Positions 1 through 4,749 of a stretch of 6,173 nt of DNA are shown piece by piece. This DNA is from JAAFHS01 sp046049665 (GTDB lineage: Bacteria; Pseudomonadota; Alphaproteobacteria; Rhodobacterales; Rhodobacteraceae). The notes under the pieces are model-generated. The model saw only the letters and a program-made list of their open reading frames with translations, was not told where the DNA came from and made no database searches. Positions within the stretch are counted from its first letter, which is position 1, and each line of letters opens with the position of its first letter. The position numbers and the translations under genes are program-made. Where the stretch lies: NCBI GenBank assembly GCA_046049665.1, contig JBJOQW010000020.1:1-6173 (forward strand), read 5' to 3'.

Positions 1-80
1 TCCTTCAGGCGTGACGCCCGCCACGAGATCGGACGGTCGCGCCACAGCATTTCCGCGCAGGCGGCAAGTTGAAAGGTCAT
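1..80 (-). CDS. Partial CDS: probable TIM-barrel sugar isomerase/epimerase (N-terminus only)
   Basis: An open frame starts at an ATG on the minus strand (bases 80-78) and runs off the left edge without a stop, giving 26 complete codons. The ATG overlaps the TGA stop of the Rieske ferredoxin gene in an ATGA arrangement, typical of translationally coupled genes in one operon. The visible peptide begins MTFQLAACAEMLWRDRPISW. A CAEML-type first strand followed by a short loop and a basic helix resembles the N-terminus of xylose isomerase-like TIM-barrel proteins (AP endonuclease family 2, hydroxypyruvate isomerase/IolE/MocC type). In this family the enzymes isomerise, epimerise or dehydrate sugars and inositols in the cytoplasm. 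That would fit the sugar-uptake operon, and the moc rhizopine cluster also contains such a protein (MocC). The coding call rests on frame and overlap; the family call rests on very few residues and is tentative. Confidence 0.6.
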   Translation of the reverse strand, partial: MTFQLAACAEMLWRDRPISWRASRLK

Positions 81-388
81 ATCTCGATCCAAACTTGGCC
101 GTCCTGAACCCGGACGGGGAAGGTTTTCAGGTTGATGCAGGCTGGGGCGCGCTTCGCCTCGCCGGTGCGGTAATCGAAGGTTGCGTTATGCTTGGGGCAT
201 TCGACGGTTCCCTCCATCACCAGACCATCGCAAAGATGCACTTTCTCATGGCTGCAGATGCCGTCCATCGCGTGGAATGTGTCATCCTCTGAACGGACAA
301 TGACGAAAGTTTGGGTTCCGTGATCAAACCGGATCAGGTCATCAGGGTCGATGTCGGTGGTAGCGCAGGCAAGGGTCCAGGTGGGCAT
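77..388 (-). CDS. MocE-family Rieske [2Fe-2S] ferredoxin
   Basis: This gene encodes a 103-residue soluble Rieske ferredoxin, a small cytoplasmic electron carrier. Cluster ligands are clear: C45-x-H47, then 16 residues, then C64-x2-H67, with the usual surrounding pattern CSHEKVHLCDG...ECPKHNATFDYRTGEAKRAP. The length is normal for stand-alone Rieske ferredoxins that serve oxygenases, and no other domain is present. The text around the second ligand pair and the RTGEAKRAP stretch match what I know of MocE, the ferredoxin proposed to pass electrons from reductase MocF to oxygenase MocD during rhizopine demethylation. The likely partner here is the membrane di-iron hydroxylase encoded at the start of the same operon (3458-4474); this pairing is inferred. 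No ferredoxin reductase is present in the window. The gene follows the ABC ATPase after 97 noncoding bases holding a strong hairpin, and its stop overlaps the next start. The ribosome site is weak (GGA near 397-400). Confidence 0.92.
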   Translation of the reverse strand: MPTWTLACATTDIDPDDLIRFDHGTQTFVIVRSEDDTFHAMDGICSHEKVHLCDGLVMEGTVECPKHNATFDYRTGEAKRAPACINLKTFPVRVQDGQVWIEI

Positions 389-416
389 GGCATGTGATCC
401 GTCGTTTTGGTTGGCG

Positions 417-445
417 CCCCGCCCGCAGTGGAGGTGCGGACGGGG
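417..445 (-). other. Intercistronic hairpin between ABC ATPase and Rieske genes
   Basis: Inverted arms at 417-427 and 435-445 are separated by a 7-base loop. On the minus strand the arms read CCCCGTCCGCA and TGCGGGCGGGG, so all 11 positions pair in RNA, ten as Watson-Crick pairs and one as a U-G wobble. It lies between the ATPase stop (487) and the ferredoxin start (388). There is no T-run after it, so it is not a classical intrinsic terminator. A role as an mRNA stability or processing element, or as a partial attenuator between transporter and ferredoxin, is inference. Confidence 0.5.
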
Positions 446-486
446 TAAGGGTCAGTGCCGGGGGCATCCCTGCACCGGCCGGGAGA

Positions 487-1308
487 TCAATGCGCTGCGG
501 GCGGCGGCGGGTGTCCGTCGTGGGTGGCCATGTTGCCTTCGATCTCGGCCTCCAGCGACGCCATCGACGCGCCACCGGCCATCAGGTCGGTGATTTCCTC
601 ACGGGTCTTTTCGCCCTTCTTGAAATCAGCAGCGACAGCACCGCGGATCAGGACGGCGAAATGGTCGCCCACGGCCATGGCGTGCATCACCTGATGGGTG
701 ATGAACACCACCGCAAGGCCGCGCTTCTTGGCCTCATTCACAATGCGCAGGACGTGGGTGGCCTGTTTGACGCCAAGAGCGGCAGTGGGTTCATCCAGGA
801 TCAAGACGCGAGCACCGAAATGGACTGCCCTAGCAATGGCCAGTGACTGACGCTCGCCACCCGAAAGACCGCCGACCAGACGGTCGCCGTCGTCGATGCG
901 GGTGATGCCGAAATCCTGCACCGCCTTGACCGCGATTTCGTTGGCGCGTTTGCGATCATAGGTCTTGAACGGACCCCAGCCCTTGGTCGGCTCGACCCCC
1001 ACAAAAAAGCTGCGTCCAATCGACATCAGCGGAAAGGTGCCGCCAAACTGGTGTACAGTGGCAATGCCGACCGCGGAGGCCGGGCGGGGGGTAGGCAGGC
1101 CGACCGGCGCGCCATCTATTTCAATCACGCCGGATGTGGGTTGATGGACGCCCGACATGATCTTGATCAGCGTAGATTTCCCCGCGCCATTGTCACCAAG
1201 CAGACACAGAACCTCGCCTGCCTTAACCTCGAGCGTGATGTCGTGCAGTACGTCGATGGGACCGAAGGATTTGTTGATGCCGCGAAGGGCAAGGATCGGA
1301 GCGACCAT
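487..1308 (-). CDS. Sugar ABC transporter ATP-binding protein (FrcA-like, single NBD)
   Basis: This gene encodes a 273-residue cytoplasmic ATPase that powers the permease encoded just upstream. Motifs in order: Walker A GDNGAGKST at 38-46, Q-loop Gln87, signature LSGGE at 148-152, Walker B VLILDE at 168-173, and switch His205. It holds one nucleotide-binding domain, unlike the tandem-domain RbsA/MglA ATPases of about 500 residues. This matches the compact type that includes FrcA of rhizobial fructose uptake, including the AALGVKQ D-loop region. The start at 1308 is chosen because the product then begins with a standard ABC N-terminus (MVAPILALRGINKSFG) and because it overlaps the permease stop by one base (TGATG). 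Further upstream, the same open frame is only the shadow of the permease gene. The G-rich ribosome site (1315-1320) lies in a hairpin. The C-terminus ends in a His/Pro-rich tail (about 260-273) with four prolines in a row, which I would not expect from the core domain. Confidence 0.95.
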   Translation of the reverse strand: MVAPILALRGINKSFGPIDVLHDITLEVKAGEVLCLLGDNGAGKSTLIKIMSGVHQPTSGVIEIDGAPVGLPTPRPASAVGIATVHQFGGTFPLMSIGRSFFVGVEPTKGWGPFKTYDRKRANEIAVKAVQDFGITRIDDGDRLVGGLSGGERQSLAIARAVHFGARVLILDEPTAALGVKQATHVLRIVNEAKKRGLAVVFITHQVMHAMAVGDHFAVLIRGAVAADFKKGEKTREEITDLMAGGASMASLEAEIEGNMATHDGHPPPPAAH

Positions 1309-2312
1309 CACTTGCCCCCCTTCTTGGGGGCGTAAGATAGCGCCATCTTGCGGAAGGTGTTGTTCATCAGAACGGCGCCCAAGAGCAGCACGCCGATGAT
1401 CAACGACGACCAGTTGCGGTCGAAATCGGTGTAGTAGATGCCTTGGGTGACCACGGCGAATGTGATGGTGCCGAAGAAGATGCCGACAACTGAGCCAAAG
1501 CCCCCAGTGAGCAGCACCCCGCCTACCACCACTGCGATGATCGAGTTGAAGATAAACGATTGCCCGCCCGCCACCTGCGCTGAGTTGTATAGGATCGCCT
1601 GGCACAGGCCGACGAAGGCCGCCGATGTTGAAGACAGAACGAACAGGATCATCGTCAGCCGGTCGGTCGGAATGCCAGCATTGCGGGCCGAAACCTTGTC
1701 GCCGCCCACGGCGAAGATCCAGTTTCCGAACGGGCTAAAGTGGACGAAAAAGATGTAAAGGGCCGTCAGGCCCAACCACCACAGCACCATCACCTGCAAT
1801 TGCCCGCCCATGACAAAATCGCCAAAGATCGCCTTTGCTGGGCCTTCGGTGGCCAGTGCGACGCTGGTGGATTTGGTGATCAGCACGGTCAGGCCAAGCA
1901 CGATGCCCTGCACGGCAAAGAGGCTGCCCAAGGTCACGATCAGCGATGGCACGGCGGTCTTGATCACCAGAAATCCGTTCACAAGCCCAACAACCACCCC
2001 GAAGGACAGCGCTACAGCGACCCCCAGCCAGATCGACATGCCATAGTGGCCGGAAATGACTGCCACCGTCATTGCCCCGAACGGCACCATGGCCCCGACC
2101 GAGATGTCTAACTCGCCCGCAATCATCAGCAGCCCGAGCGGGATGGCGATGACGCCAAGGTTGGCCGCGACGTTCAGCCACGAGGCCATGCCCGAAGGCT
2201 TCAGGAATGTAAGGCCACCGAAGATGGCGAAGAAGACAAGGACTGCGACAAGCCCGAGAGCTGCCCCGGCCTCGGGACGGCGCAAGAGACCGCCAAGGGA
2301 ATTGCTGGACAT
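1308..2312 (-). CDS. Sugar ABC transporter permease (BPD_transp_2/AraH-RbsC family)
   Basis: This gene encodes a 334-residue inner-membrane permease of the ribose/fructose/inositol type. After a short cytoplasmic N-terminus (1-16), hydrophobic segments are visible near 17-36, 47-66, 72-88, 92-116, 122-146, 171-191, 218-240, 252-290 and 300-316. Family landmarks are GELDISVGAM at 66-75, equivalent to the usual GGIDLSVG signature, and AVGGDKVSARNAGIP at 201-215, the cytoplasmic loop that contacts the ATPase. The start at 2312 was chosen because translation from the earlier in-frame start at 2435 would pass through the end of the binding-protein gene and add a basic, non-homologous leader. A GGGGGG stretch (2319-2324) six bases upstream is a poor but possible ribosome site. 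The stop overlaps the ATPase start by one base. Permeases of this family normally work as homodimers, so a single permease gene is sufficient. The substrate cannot be derived from the sequence. Confidence 0.95.
   Translation of the reverse strand: MSSNSLGGLLRRPEAGAALGLVAVLVFFAIFGGLTFLKPSGMASWLNVAANLGVIAIPLGLLMIAGELDISVGAMVPFGAMTVAVISGHYGMSIWLGVAVALSFGVVVGLVNGFLVIKTAVPSLIVTLGSLFAVQGIVLGLTVLITKSTSVALATEGPAKAIFGDFVMGGQLQVMVLWWLGLTALYIFFVHFSPFGNWIFAVGGDKVSARNAGIPTDRLTMILFVLSSTSAAFVGLCQAILYNSAQVAGGQSFIFNSIIAVVVGGVLLTGGFGSVVGIFFGTITFAVVTQGIYYTDFDRNWSSLIIGVLLLGAVLMNNTFRKMALSYAPKKGGK
1314..1331 (-). promoter_or_regulatory. GC-only hairpin covering the ATPase ribosome binding site
   Basis: On the minus-strand RNA, GCCCCC (1331-1326) can pair with GGGGGC (1319-1314) across the 6-base loop AAGAAG. 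The 3' arm contains the only purine-rich ribosome site of the ATPase gene, six bases from its ATG. The hairpin lies inside the last codons of the permease gene, whose stop overlaps the ATPase start. This layout predicts that a ribosome finishing the permease opens the site, so the two products are coupled. The pairing is visible; the function is inferred. Confidence 0.45.
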
Positions 2313-2343
2313 CGGTTGCCCCCCGGTTTGAAGGAATTGGGTA

Positions 2344-2369
2344 GGGGACCGGCTGATGTGCCGGTCCCC
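2344..2369 (-). other. Perfect intercistronic hairpin after the binding-protein gene
   Basis: GGGGACCGGC (2344-2353) and GCCGGTCCCC (2360-2369) form a perfect 10-base-pair GC-rich stem with a 6-base loop. It sits in the 64-base gap between the substrate-binding protein stop (2377) and the permease start (2312). The sequence after it on the minus strand is not a T-run. In binding-protein operons such as malEFG, hairpins at this position are known to protect the upstream mRNA and limit read-through, so that far more binding protein than membrane protein is made. That role here is inferred from position. Confidence 0.65.
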
Positions 2370-2376
2370 AACGGAC

Positions 2377-3348
2377 TTAGCGCGCGCCCAGCGTAACACC
2401 CGCCAGCGTGGCATCGATGTTGCTGGCGTCGACAATGCCCGGCCCGGTCAGCACCGGGAAGACCGGCAGGTCAGTACCAAAGTCGATGTTGGCGGCAAGA
2501 AGGCTGACGGCAAGGTAGGATTGCAGGTAGGGCTGCTGGTCGATGGCAAACCCTTGGGTGCCCGCCTTGATCCGGTCCAGACCGGCCTGATTCATGTCGA
2601 ACGAGCCCAGCATGGCCGGCGTTGCCTGCCCAGCCTGCGAAACGGCAATGGCTGCACTGTCGGCATCTCCCGCAGAAATGGTGATCACGCCGTCGATCGT
2701 GACATCCTTTAGAAGTTCCGCCTTGATCGCCTCGGCCACAGCCGTTGCATCGCCAAAGCTGGTCGTCGGCAGCGGCAGTTGCACGCCCGCGCCACCTGCG
2801 GCCGTGATGCCGTCAATTACGCCTTTGCAGCGGGCTTCGGTGTTTGCAGCACCCGGCAGGGTGTTGACGCAAAGCACGTTGCGCTTGCCAGCCTCGCCAA
2901 AGTATTCACCGCCCGCAACGCCAGCCACATACTCGTCAGAGCCCACATAGTTGATAGCCCCAAGCTCGGTTGCCTTGTCCGCTCCGCCTGCGTTCATCAG
3001 GATCACGGTGATGCCGGCCGCGATTGCGTCCTTGATCGCTGGATCTTGGGCTTCGGGCACCCAGTTCGGGATGACCAGACCGTCAACTTCCATGGAAATC
3101 GCCGTGCGGATCAGTTGCACCACATCGGGGGCGAAGTTGTCATAGTTTACCAGTCGCAGGTAGGTAACGCTGCCGCCGTTCGCCTCGACCATCGGGGTGG
3201 CATCGTCGATACCCTTCTTGATGATGTTCCAGAAGGCGTCATCATTCGATCCGCCGATGACGGCGATTTCTGCCGACATTGCAGCCGACGCTGCAGACAC
3301 GAGTGCGGTTGTTGCCATGACCTTGGCAAGAGTTTTCAGAAAGTTCAT
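2377..3348 (-). CDS. Periplasmic sugar-binding protein of the ABC transporter
   Basis: This gene encodes a 323-residue precursor with a Sec signal peptide: a lysine-containing N-terminus, a hydrophobic core, and an ASAAMSA cleavage region with likely cleavage after Ala26. The mature part starts EIAVIGGSNDDAFWNIIKKG, the first strand and helix of the periplasmic binding protein type 4 fold (RbsB/XylF-like sugar binders). Later landmarks include VDGLVIPNW near 88-96, ITVILMNAGG near 113-122, SFDMN near 249-253 and AIDQQPYLQSY near 268-278. Asp251 and Asp270 stand where the family usually contacts sugar hydroxyls. Cys160 and Cys174 could form a disulfide. The start is supported by an excellent ribosome site, AGGGAGGA (3357-3364), eight bases upstream. 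It is the second gene of the operon and should capture the substrate for the permease and ATPase. Ligand identity is unknown; the context favours a sugar, cyclitol or methylated derivative. Confidence 0.95.
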   Translation of the reverse strand: MNFLKTLAKVMATTALVSAASAAMSAEIAVIGGSNDDAFWNIIKKGIDDATPMVEANGGSVTYLRLVNYDNFAPDVVQLIRTAISMEVDGLVIPNWVPEAQDPAIKDAIAAGITVILMNAGGADKATELGAINYVGSDEYVAGVAGGEYFGEAGKRNVLCVNTLPGAANTEARCKGVIDGITAAGGAGVQLPLPTTSFGDATAVAEAIKAELLKDVTIDGVITISAGDADSAAIAVSQAGQATPAMLGSFDMNQAGLDRIKAGTQGFAIDQQPYLQSYLAVSLLAANIDFGTDLPVFPVLTGPGIVDASNIDATLAGVTLGAR

Positions 3349-3356
3349 CAGTCATT

Positions 3357-3364
3357 TCCTCCCT
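3357..3364 (-). promoter_or_regulatory. Strong ribosome binding site of the binding-protein gene
   Basis: AGGGAGGA on the minus strand lies eight bases before the ATG at 3348. It is one of the two best Shine-Dalgarno sequences in the operon, which fits the need for abundant periplasmic binding protein. Confidence 0.75.
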
Positions 3365-3457
3365 AAATCCGTCTGCTGTGACGGGTTGCAGTTTCAGTTG
3401 GTCGTCGCCTTTCAGGGCCGCCTCCTCTTGCGGGTATCCGTCAGGTTTTTCTGGGCA

Positions 3458-4474
3458 TCAGGTACGCGCCGCCTTGGCGTTCATCCGCGCCTTTTTGGCC
3501 TCGAACCGGGCGTTCATGCGGGCTTCGCCTTCTTTCGAACCGTCGTGCCAATAGCCAAACCATTTATCCAACGGTATCAGGCCATCGCCGCCGTAGTTCA
3601 CCTCGAAATACTTGTGGTGCAGGTAGTGGGCATAGGCGTGGCTACCCAGCGTCTGGCCTTCGGTCAGTTCTAGCTTGTCAAAGCCAATATGTCCGTTCAC
3701 CGCACCAAAGCCCGCTAGATGCAGTTGGTAGAGCGCCAGCATGGGATTCGATGGAATGATCAGGTGCCAGAAGGCGACCGCGTGATAAAGGAACCCCTCC
3801 ACCGGATGCATCGACAAGCTAGACCACGGGCTTGGGTTGACCGAGTTGTGGTGCACCGAGTGGATCCATTTATAGAGGATCGGCACATGGATCAGGCGGT
3901 GGATGCAGAAGAAATGCACCTCATGGATCGCCGGGCTGATCAGCGCCAACGCCAAGAGCCAAGGCCAATGCGTCTCCCACGGCAGCCAGACGGCCCAGGA
4001 ATTAGCGAAGGCCCAGAGGAACAGCACCTCGACCAGCGTCCAGAGCGGGATCGAGATGAAGAAGGACCGCAGAAAGTTGTCGATGTTCTGCGACTTAAAC
4101 CAGAACACATCCGATGGCTGATCAGAGGGGAATTTGACGTTGTATTTGAACCGAGTGCCTTGCTTACGCCGGACATACCAGAACAGCTCGACCGAACCAT
4201 AGAACACGAAGATCGCCGCCGCGTTGACTGCGTAAAGCCACAGCGCCCAACCCCATGACAGCGTCTGCATCGTGGAAACATCGGGAACGACAAAGAACCA
4301 CCAGATCATGGACGTCGTCATGTGGAAGGCATTCCATGGAAACAGGTATTCCGGAATCCACGCCAGAACCTTTGGCAGGCTGAAAGGACGCCGCCAGAAC
4401 GGAGGCAGGTCAAGATGTGCATTCGGGGCCCAGTCACCGCGCTTGTTGCGGGTGCCGAATTGCAGGTCGTCCAT
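3458..4474 (-). CDS. Sterol desaturase/fatty acid hydroxylase family membrane di-iron protein
   Basis: This gene encodes a 338-residue integral membrane protein. Hydrophobic segments are near 51-64, 73-97, 136-156 and 168-184, followed by the metal-binding histidine boxes: HEVH 184-187, HRLIH 192-196, HSVHH 205-209 and HYLHH 283-287. His223 lies between the boxes. This HxxxH / HxxHH / HxxHH set defines the fatty acid hydroxylase superfamily, whose members use a di-iron centre, O2 and electrons from a small carrier to hydroxylate or desaturate substrates at the cytoplasmic membrane face. The length is normal, and the charged C-terminal tail (about 313-338) is probably cytoplasmic. The start at 4474 follows GGAGGGG (4480-4486) by five bases; the longer in-frame start at 4540 adds 22 residues without any family feature. 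As first gene of a sugar ABC operon that also encodes a MocE-type ferredoxin, its substrate may be the imported compound rather than a lipid. That is inference; a lipid substrate remains possible. Confidence 0.93.
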   Translation of the reverse strand: MDDLQFGTRNKRGDWAPNAHLDLPPFWRRPFSLPKVLAWIPEYLFPWNAFHMTTSMIWWFFVVPDVSTMQTLSWGWALWLYAVNAAAIFVFYGSVELFWYVRRKQGTRFKYNVKFPSDQPSDVFWFKSQNIDNFLRSFFISIPLWTLVEVLFLWAFANSWAVWLPWETHWPWLLALALISPAIHEVHFFCIHRLIHVPILYKWIHSVHHNSVNPSPWSSLSMHPVEGFLYHAVAFWHLIIPSNPMLALYQLHLAGFGAVNGHIGFDKLELTEGQTLGSHAYAHYLHHKYFEVNYGGDGLIPLDKWFGYWHDGSKEGEARMNARFEAKKARMNAKAART

Positions 4475-4479
4475 CTTTG

Positions 4480-4486
4480 CCCCTCC
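4480..4486 (-). promoter_or_regulatory. Ribosome binding site fixing the start of the di-iron hydroxylase
   Basis: GGAGGGG on the minus strand ends five bases before the ATG at 4474. It decides between this start and the longer open frame beginning at 4540, which has no comparable site. Confidence 0.75.
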
Positions 4487-4648
4487 ACTGTCTTTCGTTC
4501 CGGCCGCCAGACAGCATGAAGCACTCCCCAAAGGGTGCACCCCTTCGGAAGCCGGGCCTTCATGCCCTGCCTAAGCTGCCTGAATTCTTTCTTTCGGCGG
4601 CCAAGGTGCACAACGTGCGAGCCGCGTCATGGAAAAGAGGTAAACGCC

Positions 4649-4678
4649 TTGACGCAGATCAAATCAAGCATGCATGAT
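4649..4678 (+). promoter_or_regulatory. Candidate promoter for the LacI-family regulator gene
   Basis: TTGACG (4649-4654) as -35 is separated by 18 bases from CATGAT (4673-4678) as -10, four of six matches to TATAAT. Transcription would start around 4685, directly at the ATGATA/TATCAT palindrome, which would suit autorepression. The prediction is by eye only. Confidence 0.35.
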
Positions 4679-4686
4679 AGTGAAAA
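4658..4686 (-). promoter_or_regulatory. Candidate promoter for the leftward transport/oxygenase operon
   Basis: On the minus strand TTTTCA (4686-4681) and TTTGAT (4663-4658) are spaced by 17 bases, each with four of six consensus matches. It would overlap the regulator's own promoter candidate and abut the operator-like palindrome, leaving a leader of about 175 bases before the hydroxylase start. An alternative pair is TTGATT (4667-4662) with TTTACC (4644-4639), with a poorer -10. Alphaproteobacterial promoters are often weak, so neither is secure. Confidence 0.25.
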
Positions 4687-4732
4687 CATGATATCGTATC
4701 ATTCGTATCATCAGTGGACGAAAATGATATCA
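4674..4732. promoter_or_regulatory. Operator cluster: repeated ATGATA/TATCAT half-sites
   Basis: Half-site ATGATA occurs at 4674-4679, 4688-4693 and 4724-4729, and its reverse complement TATCAT at 4697-4702 and 4706-4711. The pair at 4688-4702 forms a perfect 15-base palindrome, ATGATATCGTATCAT. Its right half, TCGTATCAT, is immediately repeated in tandem (4694-4702 and 4703-4711). A second, smaller palindrome, TGATATCA, lies at 4725-4732. The cluster sits just before the start of a LacI-family gene and between it and the divergent operon, overlapping promoter candidates in both directions. LacI-family proteins bind such short palindromes as dimers, so this is the probable control site for both transcripts. 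Binding itself is inferred. Confidence 0.65.
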
Positions 4733-4749
4733 AATGGATCAGAATAGAG

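Noticed and set aside
1309..1605. Extended N-terminus of the ABC ATPase reading frame
   Set aside because: The extra part lies wholly within the permease gene in another frame and lacks ABC features; the ATG at 1308 has an overlapping stop/start junction and a normal N-terminus.
2779..3366. Long plus-strand open frame (195 codons) opposite the binding-protein gene
   Set aside because: It is antisense to a clear gene with signal peptide and ribosome site; long shadow frames are expected in GC-rich coding DNA.
3719..4258. Long plus-strand open frame (179 codons) opposite the hydroxylase gene
   Set aside because: Its composition is rich in Arg, Gln, His and Asp as expected from the complement of a membrane protein gene, and it has no ribosome site or recognisable domain.
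4475..4540. Longer start for the di-iron hydroxylase
   Set aside because: The 22 extra residues show no family feature, and the strong ribosome site GGAGGGG points to the ATG at 4474.
4694..4711. Tandem 9-base repeat considered as CRISPR or minisatellite
   Set aside because: There are only two adjacent copies without spacers; the repeats are better explained as operator half-sites.
4714..4749. Upstream GTG start adding 12 residues to the LacI-family regulator
   Set aside because: It lies inside the operator-like cluster, has no ribosome site, and LacI proteins normally start a few residues before the helix-turn-helix, as the ATG at 4750 does.
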